Positions 55,275 through 62,660 of a stretch of DNA of 64,000 nt are shown one piece after another. Every line of letters starts with the position of its first letter. The first letter of the stretch is position 1. The stretch comes from Chryseobacterium tructae (GTDB lineage: Bacteria; Bacteroidota; Bacteroidia; Flavobacteriales; Weeksellaceae), in contig NZ_JAUFQR010000003.1 in the NCBI RefSeq assembly GCF_030409875.1, forward strand, positions 744,001 to 808,000, given 5' to 3'. The notes beneath the pieces are model-generated. The model was not told the DNA's origin. It was given only the letters and a program-made list of their open reading frames with translations, and ran no database searches. The translations under genes and the position numbers were made by a program.

Positions 55275-56036
55275 ATGATATTTAGTACAAAAAAAGAAAA
55301 GAAATATTCCTATGTAGAGGCGGGGGAAGGACATCCATTGGTGCTGTTGCACGGATTAATGGGTGGTTTGAGTAATTTCGATAAAATGGTAGATTTTTTT
55401 TCAGACAGAGGATTCAAAGTATATGTTCCTCAGCTGCCGATCTATGATTTGCCGGTACTCAATACAAATCTTACCACTATAGCAAAATATATCATCAAGT
55501 TTATTGAAAGTCATATTTCAGAGCCTGTTAATATTGTTGGAAACTCAATGGGTGGACATGTAGGGCTTATTTTGACCTTGGCAAGACCTGATTTGGTAAA
55601 GAACCTGGTTCTAACCGGTAGCTCAGGCTTGTATGAGAGAACTTTCGGTGATAGTTTTCCAAGAAAGAATGACAGATCATATATCAGAAAGAAAACAGAA
55701 GAGGTGTTCTACGATCCTAAGATCGCTACTGAAGATCTTGTAGATGAAGTTTTTTCGGTGGTGAATGACAGAATGAAAGGAATAAAAACGGTAATGCTGG
55801 CAAGAAGTGCCATCAAACACAATATGTTAAATGATCTTCCAAAGATTCAAACACCTACTTGTTTAATCTGGGGAAAACAGGATAATGTGACTCCTCCGGA
55901 AGTTGCGGAAGATATGCATAAATTCATTCCGAATTCAGACCTGTTCTGGATTGATCATTGTGGCCATGCTGCCATGATGGAAAAGCCGGACGAATTTAAC
56001 GAAATCCTTTTCAACTGGATAAAAGATAAAGTTTAA
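55275..56036 (+). CDS. Alpha/beta-fold hydrolase
   Basis: 253 residues. Oxyanion HGLMGGLSNF, nucleophile Ser in VGNSMGGHVG (near residue 93), catalytic Asp in WGKQDNVTPP and His in CGHAAMMEKPDEF. The substrate cannot be determined. It is divergent from mraZ and 65 bases upstream of engB on the same strand. No signal peptide, so cytoplasmic. Confidence 0.9.
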   Translation: MIFSTKKEKKYSYVEAGEGHPLVLLHGLMGGLSNFDKMVDFFSDRGFKVYVPQLPIYDLPVLNTNLTTIAKYIIKFIESHISEPVNIVGNSMGGHVGLILTLARPDLVKNLVLTGSSGLYERTFGDSFPRKNDRSYIRKKTEEVFYDPKIATEDLVDEVFSVVNDRMKGIKTVMLARSAIKHNMLNDLPKIQTPTCLIWGKQDNVTPPEVAEDMHKFIPNSDLFWIDHCGHAAMMEKPDEFNEILFNWIKDKV

Positions 56037-56101
56037 AATAAATAACAAATAACCATTAGGAGATTTTCTTAATGGTTTATTTTTCTAAAATATATTCAAA
56101 A

Positions 56102-56725
56102 ATGGTTATTAAGACAGCAGAGTTTGTAAAGAGTAGTGGAAAATGGCAGGAATGTCCTGAACCAAATATTCCCGAATATGCTTTTATTGGAAGATCTAAT
56201 GTAGGAAAGTCATCATTGATCAATGCCATGATGAATCATAAAGATTTGGCTAAAACTTCGGGAACTCCGGGGAAAACTCAGCTGATCAATCATTTTTTGG
56301 TGAATGAGAGTTGGTATCTTACCGATTTACCAGGATATGGATACGCAAAAGTTTCAAAAGTTCAACGAAAAGATTTTGAAAAACTGATCACCAATTATAT
56401 TCTGAACAGGAGAAACCTGGTGAATCTTTTTGTTTTGGTAGATTCGAGGCATAATCCTCAAAAGATCGATCTTGAGTTTATTCAATGGTGCGGAGAAAGT
56501 GGTGTTCCTTTCTCAATTGTTTTTACAAAGGCAGATAAGCTAAAGCCTAATGTGATTATTAAAAATGTTGAAGATTATAAAACAGAACTTCATAAAACGT
56601 GGGAAGACCTTCCTGAATTATATGTGACTTCAGCAGAAAAGAAAGAAGGAGGAGAGCACATTCTCGACTTTATAGAAAAGACGAATGATTTTTTAAAAAA
56701 TAATAGTGTAAGCTTTGATGAGTAA
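56102..56725 (+). CDS. engB: Ribosome biogenesis GTPase EngB/YihA
   Basis: 207 residues from ATG 56102 (MVIKTAEFVKSSG), the family's usual start; ten upstream codons to 56072 are not conserved in character. G1 GRSNVGKSSLIN, switch G2 TSGTPGKTQ, G3 TDLPGYGYA and G4 FTKADK are all present. It assists 50S subunit assembly. It overlaps the following acetyltransferase gene by 8 bases. Confidence 0.94.
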   Translation: MVIKTAEFVKSSGKWQECPEPNIPEYAFIGRSNVGKSSLINAMMNHKDLAKTSGTPGKTQLINHFLVNESWYLTDLPGYGYAKVSKVQRKDFEKLITNYILNRRNLVNLFVLVDSRHNPQKIDLEFIQWCGESGVPFSIVFTKADKLKPNVIIKNVEDYKTELHKTWEDLPELYVTSAEKKEGGEHILDFIEKTNDFLKNNSVSFDE

Positions 56726-57167
56726 TATTGTTTGGAAAATTAAAACTTTTGATGAGTTTACGGTTCCTGAGCTATATGCTATATTGAAAGCCCGCATTGA
56801 TGTTTTTGTTATTGAACAGAACTGTCCTTATCCTGACCTTGATAATTATGACCAGAAAGCGGTTCATATCTGGGCAGAAGAAAATGAGGAAGTGCTTGCG
56901 TACTGCCGTATTTTTGATAAAGGAATAAAATATGATGAAGCTTCAATTGGAAGAGTTCTAACAACGGAGCAAGCAAGAGGGAAAAGTTTAGGAAAGTTAT
57001 TGATCAAATATGCTATTGACACGATAGAAAATCGTTTTCATACTTCTGAGATCAGAATTTCAGCGCAGGATTATCTGTTGAAGTTCTACGGGGATTTTGG
57101 TTTTGAAGATACCGGAAAGAAATATTTGGAAGATGATATTCCACATACGGAAATGATTAAGAAATAA
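56718..57167 (+). CDS. ElaA-like GNAT acetyltransferase
   Basis: 149 residues from ATG 56718, which overlaps the engB stop (ATGAGTAA). The ElaA form of GNAT is seen: KARIDVFVIEQNCPYPDLD near the start, IGRVLTTEQARGKSLGKLL (acetyl-CoA loop R-G-K-S-L-G) and FYGDFGFEDTG near the end. The last 87 bases (57081-57167) recur at 58859-58945 with 5 differences. Confidence 0.9.
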   Translation: MSNIVWKIKTFDEFTVPELYAILKARIDVFVIEQNCPYPDLDNYDQKAVHIWAEENEEVLAYCRIFDKGIKYDEASIGRVLTTEQARGKSLGKLLIKYAIDTIENRFHTSEIRISAQDYLLKFYGDFGFEDTGKKYLEDDIPHTEMIKK

Positions 57168-57174
57168 AATAAAG

Positions 57175-57198
57175 AAGGCGTCTCGGATGAGATGCCTT
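57175..57198 (+). terminator. Terminator after the ElaA-like gene
   Basis: AAGGCGTCTC-GGAT-GAGATGCCTT hairpin (one G-U pair) followed by TTTCTTTT. Confidence 0.8.
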
Positions 57199-57289
57199 TT
57201 TCTTTTGCCTTGATTCTCTTTATGATACGTCAAGTTTTGGCGCTGTCTCTTAATATCTTCGTCATGTTAACCTTAAACAAGAGATTATT

Positions 57290-58741
57290 ATGATTTTTAC
57301 AGAAGATTTTTTTAGCCCAACGAGTGTTTATCCTTCAGAGGATCTAGTTCAATTAGTGGATAGTTTTACCAAGGAAAATGTGAACTATCAAAAGTATACA
57401 GGTTCTGCGACGGTAACTGATGATGGAGTCGTTTACAGAAAAAAAGGAAATGATTTTTATGTGGATATTAACTTTTTGACCAGTGGACAATTAAATATCC
57501 AAAGATTTGGTGCTAAAGGAGATGATCTTACAGATAATAGTATTGCGATCAAAAAGGCACTGGCATTTTGCGAAAATTACAGAAAAGAGAGAATAATACC
57601 TGAAAATGGCGCAGTGTATCGTCAATTTGACAAAGCGATTATTATATATTTTCCTAACGGTATTTATCGATATACTGATATTGGGAATATAAAAATAGAG
57701 AACCTGACTATTAAAGGAGAAACTTTCAGAGGTGTTGTTTTAAAATGTATGAAGGGAGGTATTGCATTGGAGATGGACGCATTTAAGGATAATAATGACT
57801 CACCACCGTTTTGTAAAAACTTAAACCTTAACAATATTGTTGTAGAAGGGCAGTATAATACAGAAGTATTGATCTTTGCCCAAGGAATAGCTCATAGTAA
57901 TTGGGAGAATGTTGCTGTACGGGAAGCTGATAAAGACCTAGGAATTGGCTTTCATTTTAAAGGAGTTATGCTTTCCGGTTTCAAAAATTTACAATGTAGT
58001 TCTGATGTTGATACTGTTATGAATACAGGTAATAAAAATATTCCTTATCAGGGATTAAAACTGGATCACGGGCATAGAATAGAAAAAGAAAAAAAGATAA
58101 AAGACGGAAAAGAAGTAATAGAAGAAGTATTAAAAGGAATTGGAAATTGTAGTAACAATTCTTTTTATGATATTAAAATGGAGGGAATGCCTTTTGGAGT
58201 CAATATTTTTCAAGGTGATCAGAATACTTTTTATGGTGGAACTCCGGAATCCTGTACAAAGTATGGCTTAATGGTAAGCAGAGGAAGCCGTTATAATACA
58301 TTTATTGGAAGTGCATTTGAAAATGATTATTCAATAGCAGATGTTCTTGATGATGGAATTCATACTGTATATATTAATTGCTATGCATCCAAAAAAGCTT
58401 GGTTCCAGGGTCAGGGGGCTACCGTTTTAGGAGGATTTTGGCAGGAAGTACAGATTGATAACTCTGCTGAAGCTACGAAAATAGAGAATGTAACCATTAA
58501 ATATTTTACTTTACCAAGTGCAGGTATTATTGATAATGGGAAAATGACCACAATCCAAAATGTTAAGGATGATGTTCTTGGCGCATATATTCCTAATAAA
58601 TATAATGCTACAATCCATGTAGGTTCAGCTCAAAGACCTGAGAATAATTCTGTAGGCTCCATGATATTTGATACAGATTTATTAAAACCGATCTGGTTTA
58701 ATGGAAATAGCTGGGTAGATGCATCAGGAGCTATTGTTTAA
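57290..58741 (+). CDS. Pectate-lyase-like / phage tailspike-like beta-helix protein
   Basis: 483 residues without signal peptide. LNIQRFGAKGDDLTDNSIAI near residue 68 is the pectate-lyase-3 entry motif, followed by parallel beta-helix turns (NIKIENLTIKGE, NLNNIVVEG, VTIKYFTLP). The last 45 residues (NSVGSMIFDTDLLKPIWFNG) match the capping text seen at the end of many phage structural proteins. It may be a surface glycan-binding or cleaving fibre, a phage relict or an adhesin. No phage gene surrounds it. It is bracketed by two copies of the elaA 3' end. Confidence 0.75.
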   Translation: MIFTEDFFSPTSVYPSEDLVQLVDSFTKENVNYQKYTGSATVTDDGVVYRKKGNDFYVDINFLTSGQLNIQRFGAKGDDLTDNSIAIKKALAFCENYRKERIIPENGAVYRQFDKAIIIYFPNGIYRYTDIGNIKIENLTIKGETFRGVVLKCMKGGIALEMDAFKDNNDSPPFCKNLNLNNIVVEGQYNTEVLIFAQGIAHSNWENVAVREADKDLGIGFHFKGVMLSGFKNLQCSSDVDTVMNTGNKNIPYQGLKLDHGHRIEKEKKIKDGKEVIEEVLKGIGNCSNNSFYDIKMEGMPFGVNIFQGDQNTFYGGTPESCTKYGLMVSRGSRYNTFIGSAFENDYSIADVLDDGIHTVYINCYASKKAWFQGQGATVLGGFWQEVQIDNSAEATKIENVTIKYFTLPSAGIIDNGKMTTIQNVKDDVLGAYIPNKYNATIHVGSAQRPENNSVGSMIFDTDLLKPIWFNGNSWVDASGAIV

Positions 58742-58777
58742 TATTCACTGAGCCCAGGATAATACTCTAGAATCCAT

Positions 58778-58808
58778 AAAACGGCTGCTATAAAATAGCA
58801 GCTGTTTT
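58778..58808 (+). terminator. Terminator after the beta-helix gene
   Basis: AAAACGGCTGCTA pairs with TAGCAGCTGTTTT (one G-U), followed by ATTTGTTATTTTTT. Confidence 0.75.
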
Positions 58809-58855
58809 ATTTGTTATTTTTTAGGAGGAAATATTGGAAGTGTTTCTCCACTGGT

Positions 58856-58945
58856 ATGAAGTTCTACGGGGACTTTGGTTTTGAGGATACCGGAAAGAAA
58901 TATTTGGAAGATGATATTCCGCATACGGAAATGATTAGAAAATAA
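58856..58945 (+). pseudogene. Remnant copy of the elaA 3' end
   Basis: 58859-58945 is 87 bases long, equal to 57081-57167 at 82 positions. It encodes KFYGDFGFEDTGKKYLEDD and ends in MIRK, one Lys-to-Arg change; the other changes are silent. No upstream elaA sequence precedes it, so it cannot make an acetyltransferase. Confidence 0.85.
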
Positions 58946-58947
58946 AA

Positions 58948-58969
58948 AAGCGAAGACCAGTCTTCGCTT
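58948..58969. terminator. Bidirectional terminator between remnant elaA and T9SS gene
   Basis: AAGCGAAGAC-CA-GTCTTCGCTT with A and T runs on both sides. Confidence 0.85.
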
Positions 58970-59009
58970 TTTTATTTTTATAGATTCTGAATTTTGTAGT
59001 AGTACAATT

Positions 59010-60626
59010 TTATTTTTTTGTCACCTTAGTAACTATGTTTTTTTGATCGCTAATGATTCTTAGTAAATATGTTCCTTTAGATTCAGGCATCTTAAACCTT
59101 AGTTCGTCTTTATCATTAAAATCTATTGTTTTCATCCATTGTGATGCGGCATTATAAATCTCAACTTTTACCGTTTTAGGGTTCTTTGTGAACTTCAGGC
59201 TAACCTCATCATTTGTAGGATTAGGGTATACTACAACATCTCTTCTTTGCTGCCTATCAATAGTATTAACAGATAAGGTAGTATTTGGTGAAATCTTCCA
59301 TATGTCTTCCCCGGTAAAATTGCTGCCATATTTTTGAAATCCTACAATGTATAAGCTATTTTTAAAAGAGAAAATAGAACTTCTTCCCGAACTGTTAAAC
59401 TGAGGAAGGTAATTAATAAGGGTGTTATTTATAGGGCCATAAGGAAGAACTCTGAATTCGGGAAAAGATGCTACTAATTGAGCATTACCGGAACCTGCAT
59501 ATTCAAACAATTCTGTTGTGAAGTTATTCTGATCTCCTCCTAATAATGAGGTTGTTCTTACGAAATATATATTCCCATTATATCCACATATACCAGTATA
59601 ATCATAATTTCCTCCCGGTGTGGTAATATTTTCCTGATGAATTATGATAGGAGGGTTGATTCCGTCATATTTATAGATATAATATTTGTTATTTGCAATA
59701 TTATAGAAGTATAAATTATCATTATAGACTGTTAAGAAAGAAGGATTTGAAGAGCTGGCTCCCTGTGTTATGTCTAAGCAGTTAATACTATTGTTCGCAT
59801 CGTCATAATAATAGATCTCAGTGCCATATTGAGTTGTTCGATTAATGAAAAATAGTTTGTTTTTGAATTTTGTTAAATAGTTTGGATAAGCTCCAAATTG
59901 ATCATTTTCAGATGAAACTATGCTTGTTGTCTGATTATTTGTGGGATTGTATTTTTTAATAGTATTGCTTGTTACCGTATTATCCTTCCATGTTTTATAG
60001 AATAAGCTTCCATTGTGCTCTGTATTGCTAAAAATAAATGGAGGGTTCCAGTAATTTTTATATCTACTGGCTGTAAATTGATATGTGGTATTTATATTTT
60101 GGTCTATATAACAAGTATTGTTGATATCACCAGTATAGTAGAACCCTCCCAAAAATGGGGTAAGGTTTTCAAAAGTTTTGCAGCCAGAGGGAAAAGAGGT
60201 TGTATTTACTTTATGAACTAAGGTCTTTGAAATGGTTTCATCAAAATACCAAAGTTCTTTATGGCTTCCCACACTATTGGGACTAGCAATTTGAGGTTTA
60301 GTATAAAAGATTTTATTATTACTATTTACTAGTTCCCCCGCCCAAAGGTTTGAGGTATCATTTACCTCATTACCATTATCATATTTTAGTTTATAAGGAG
60401 GATTTTGCCCGTCATAAGCCCAAACTGAAAAAGTGCTATCCTGCCCTGATGCTTGGCAGTCTTTATAGAATTTATAGACCAGAAAATTTTCTGTTTTTTC
60501 AAATATATGAGTATATCTGTTTGAACGAGATGGATTGGTATTACCACAGTAATTCGTAACGTTCACTAAGTTATATTGTCCATATCCAAGGAAAGGAAGC
60601 AATAAAAAAAATATTTTTTTATTCAT
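59010..60626 (-). CDS. T9SS-sorted secreted protein with beta-propeller-like repeats
   Basis: 538 residues. A short signal peptide (KKIFFLLLPFLGYGQ) precedes about 430 residues of aromatic-rich repeats with words such as GTEIYYYDDAN, SLFYKTWKDN and YIYKYDG, like kelch or ELWxxDG propeller blades. The C-terminal 75 residues are a type A sorting domain (VYPNPTNDEVSLKFTKN to KNIVTKVTKK), so it is exported by the type IX system. It may bind sugars or proteins; no enzyme motif is seen. The gene is on its own. Confidence 0.85.
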   Translation of the reverse strand: MNKKIFFLLLPFLGYGQYNLVNVTNYCGNTNPSRSNRYTHIFEKTENFLVYKFYKDCQASGQDSTFSVWAYDGQNPPYKLKYDNGNEVNDTSNLWAGELVNSNNKIFYTKPQIASPNSVGSHKELWYFDETISKTLVHKVNTTSFPSGCKTFENLTPFLGGFYYTGDINNTCYIDQNINTTYQFTASRYKNYWNPPFIFSNTEHNGSLFYKTWKDNTVTSNTIKKYNPTNNQTTSIVSSENDQFGAYPNYLTKFKNKLFFINRTTQYGTEIYYYDDANNSINCLDITQGASSSNPSFLTVYNDNLYFYNIANNKYYIYKYDGINPPIIIHQENITTPGGNYDYTGICGYNGNIYFVRTTSLLGGDQNNFTTELFEYAGSGNAQLVASFPEFRVLPYGPINNTLINYLPQFNSSGRSSIFSFKNSLYIVGFQKYGSNFTGEDIWKISPNTTLSVNTIDRQQRRDVVVYPNPTNDEVSLKFTKNPKTVKVEIYNAASQWMKTIDFNDKDELRFKMPESKGTYLLRIISDQKNIVTKVTKK

Positions 60627-60800
60627 CAGTTAAATGTTTTTTGTGTTATCCTAAAGTACAAAAAATTATAATACTTAGCTGACAAAGATTAAAATATGTA
60701 ATTTATTTCTATTTGATTTTCATTGTTTTACCTTGGTATTGCGAATAAAGCTTTATATAGAATTGAGTTGGAACGCTTAAGTAGTATCAAGTGTATATTC

Positions 60801-60833
60801 ATTAAAAAGCGAAGAGAATCTTCGCTTTTTAAT
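60801..60833 (-). terminator. Terminator after the small secreted protein gene
   Basis: ATTAAAAAGCGAAGA and TCTTCGCTTTTTAAT form a 15-bp stem. The stem core matches the one at 58948-58969. Confidence 0.8.
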
Positions 60834-60895
60834 GATGGTTATATGTTGAGTGTTTTTTTAGATTACTTAAAATCCATAGTTATTAGCTTTGTATT

Positions 60896-61213
60896 TTAGT
60901 TGCAGCCAGAGCAATAAGAACGATCCACATACTGCTTGCTATTTCCGGAGTAATAATAACAACCTCCTCTTGAGCCAACATACAATTGGTTACCATTGTA
61001 AGTGCAACCTCTACTGGTTGAGCTTGAATAGGATCTTGGTGAAGAATAGCTAGATCTTGTTGATTTGCTTTTTCTGCTGGTTTTAGTTTTTCCTTTTCTT
61101 GGGTTTTTGGTAAGTAATTCTTTTGTTGAAGTAATGCTGGCTGTAGAGGCCGAAAAGTTAGTAGGTAATAAAAGTCCCAGTCCCAGAAGACTGGTGAAAA
61201 GTAGTTTTTTCAT
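60896..61213 (-). CDS. Small secreted Lys/Ser-rich protein
   Basis: 105 residues. Signal peptide (KKLLFTSLLGLGLLLPTNFS) followed by a basic Lys/Thr/Ser stretch and a C-terminal domain with four Cys (CTYNGNQLYVGSRGGCYYYS, then SYCSGC). The Gly-rich YVGSRGGCYYY text resembles the short basic-adaptor (PBCV-type) domain. The Cys pattern suggests disulfides after export. It is the last gene of a minus-strand group of small genes. Function unknown. Confidence 0.7.
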   Translation of the reverse strand: MKKLLFTSLLGLGLLLPTNFSASTASITSTKELLTKNPRKGKTKTSRKSKSTRSSYSSPRSYSSSTSRGCTYNGNQLYVGSRGGCYYYSGNSKQYVDRSYCSGCN

Positions 61214-61239
61214 AGTATTTGTTTTTTGTTATTAGTTTA

Positions 61240-61620
61240 TTATCCTCGATGAATGATAGCTTCATTTAAAGCGCTTACAATTTTTTGAATATAATCTCTG
61301 TCTTTTGAAACAATGCTATTAGCTTCTCCTGCATTTGTGCTTATTCGAACAGCGTATTCATTTTTAATGTAGAAAATTAACCAAACCCCTAAACCTAAAA
61401 GTATTATTCCTATCCAAAAAATATCTTTTGACAAAAGAAATGCTAGTCCTACAAATATCATTAGAATGGCTTTTGTCTTACTTTTAATAATTTCAAAAAT
61501 ATGAACAGAAGAAATATTTCGCATTGCATATGTTTTTGATTGGGTGACAAATCTTGATTGTGTAACAACTACAGAGCTATCTTTATAAAATGTAGTTTCA
61601 GTTGGGGTTGAGGTTTCCAT
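61240..61620 (-). CDS. Small membrane protein, DUF6232-like
   Basis: 126 residues. The first 45 residues are strand-like (FYKDSSVVVTQSRFVTQSKTY), followed by two adjacent membrane helices (about 50-88, split by KDIFW) and a short C-terminal soluble end that holds a VSKDRDYIQKIVSALNEAI helix. The order matches the DUF6232 pattern, which I recognise only by character. It is 26 bases upstream of the small secreted protein gene and 21 after the small Cys-rich gene, likely one transcript. Confidence 0.65.
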   Translation of the reverse strand: METSTPTETTFYKDSSVVVTQSRFVTQSKTYAMRNISSVHIFEIIKSKTKAILMIFVGLAFLLSKDIFWIGIILLGLGVWLIFYIKNEYAVRISTNAGEANSIVSKDRDYIQKIVSALNEAIIHRG

Positions 61621-61641
61621 GATGGTGATTTTTTAGAGGTG

Positions 61642-61848
61642 TTATTTGGTATGACAGTCCTGAGAGCAATAATAACAACCATTTGATTGAGGGTAGTCTT
61701 TTTTTGCTTCTTTTACAGCTTCTTTACATGAAGAAAATGTACCTAGATATTTTCTATTATCAATGGTTGGGAGCCTATAGCAGTTTTCATTATGAACCTC
61801 ATGATCGCCATTACTTTGTGCATTCTTGTTTACATAATACTTTTTCAT
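61642..61848 (-). CDS. Small Cys-rich protein of unknown function
   Basis: 68 residues without signal peptide. It has HEVHNENCYRLPTIDNRKYL, FSSCKEAVKEAKKDYPQSNG and CYYCSQDCHTK, so five Cys and three His that could form a zinc site (C-H-C-C-C). Similar short proteins are frequent in flavobacteria and some proteobacteria, but I know no function. It starts a three-gene group on the minus strand. Confidence 0.75.
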   Translation of the reverse strand: MKKYYVNKNAQSNGDHEVHNENCYRLPTIDNRKYLGTFSSCKEAVKEAKKDYPQSNGCYYCSQDCHTK

Positions 61849-61929
61849 GTATTTTATTTTAATTGGTTTAACATTCCAAAAGTATAACCCTTTATAGGCC
61901 TATCCTTACGGGAAACCGTAAAAACAAAA

Positions 61930-61953
61930 AACCTTTCAAAAAGTTGAAAGGTT
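61930..61953 (-). terminator. Terminator after the response regulator gene
   Basis: AACCTTTCAA and TTGAAAGGTT form a hairpin; the minus strand continues with TTTTGTTTTT. Confidence 0.8.
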
Positions 61954-61980
61954 GTATAAAATTACAGGCTTTGTTTTCCC

Positions 61981-62658
61981 CTAAATAATTCCCAGATCTT
62001 TACAAAAAGCAACAAGCTGTTCATTATTGGTGATCCCAAGCTCTTCTTTCAGGCTATTCAGCTTCTTTTCTACACTGCTCAGACTGTTGGGTTTGATGTT
62101 GTTGTTTTGGAGATATACAGGGATGTTTTTTTGAAGAACGCCTTGTGATAGGAGAGAAACAAGAGTGGTGTCATATTCTGAAAACTCATAGCTGTTTAGC
62201 TTTTTTACTTCCTGTTTAAGATCAAGCGAGAGATAATTGTTCCCTTCATATACTGAGGCAATTGCTTTTTTTAAGTCTTTGGCATCATTTCTTGCCTTAC
62301 GGACAAAGCCGTTAATTCCATATTCTGTAAAAAGAGAATTGATAATGCCGGATTTGTGTTCAGAAGAAAACACAATAGTTTTCAACGAAGGCTGTAGATC
62401 TTTTATGGTTTTGATGAGTTCTTTACCGTCTTTAATCTTTTGCTCATGATGATCTTCTTCAAAGGAGAGATCCGTAATTAATAAGTCATAGAAATTAGTT
62501 TCCCGGATTGATTTTTGAATTTTTGCTACTGCATCATCACAATAATAAACATAGTCTGCATCGGAAATATTAAGATCTTCCAGTGTTCTCTGTACAGAAA
62601 TACTGCTGCTTTCGTGGTCTTCGGCTATTAAAATTTTTTTGAACATTTCTTTTTTCAT
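61981..62658 (-). CDS. Response regulator with atypical LuxR-like output domain
   Basis: 225 residues. Receiver domain residues 1-130 with ILIAEDHESS, phosphoacceptor Asp in LLITDLSFEE, a SSEHK switch and a FVRKAR lysine. The C-terminal 70 residues are helical (YDTTLVSLLSQGVLQKNIPV, LSSVEKKLNSLKEELGI), like a degenerate LuxR/GerE helix-turn-helix. The start lies 2 bases after the kinase stop, so the two are coupled. Two starts are possible (62658 or 62646). Confidence 0.85.
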   Translation of the reverse strand: MKKEMFKKILIAEDHESSSISVQRTLEDLNISDADYVYYCDDAVAKIQKSIRETNFYDLLITDLSFEEDHHEQKIKDGKELIKTIKDLQPSLKTIVFSSEHKSGIINSLFTEYGINGFVRKARNDAKDLKKAIASVYEGNNYLSLDLKQEVKKLNSYEFSEYDTTLVSLLSQGVLQKNIPVYLQNNNIKPNSLSSVEKKLNSLKEELGITNNEQLVAFCKDLGII

Positions 62659-62660
62659 TT

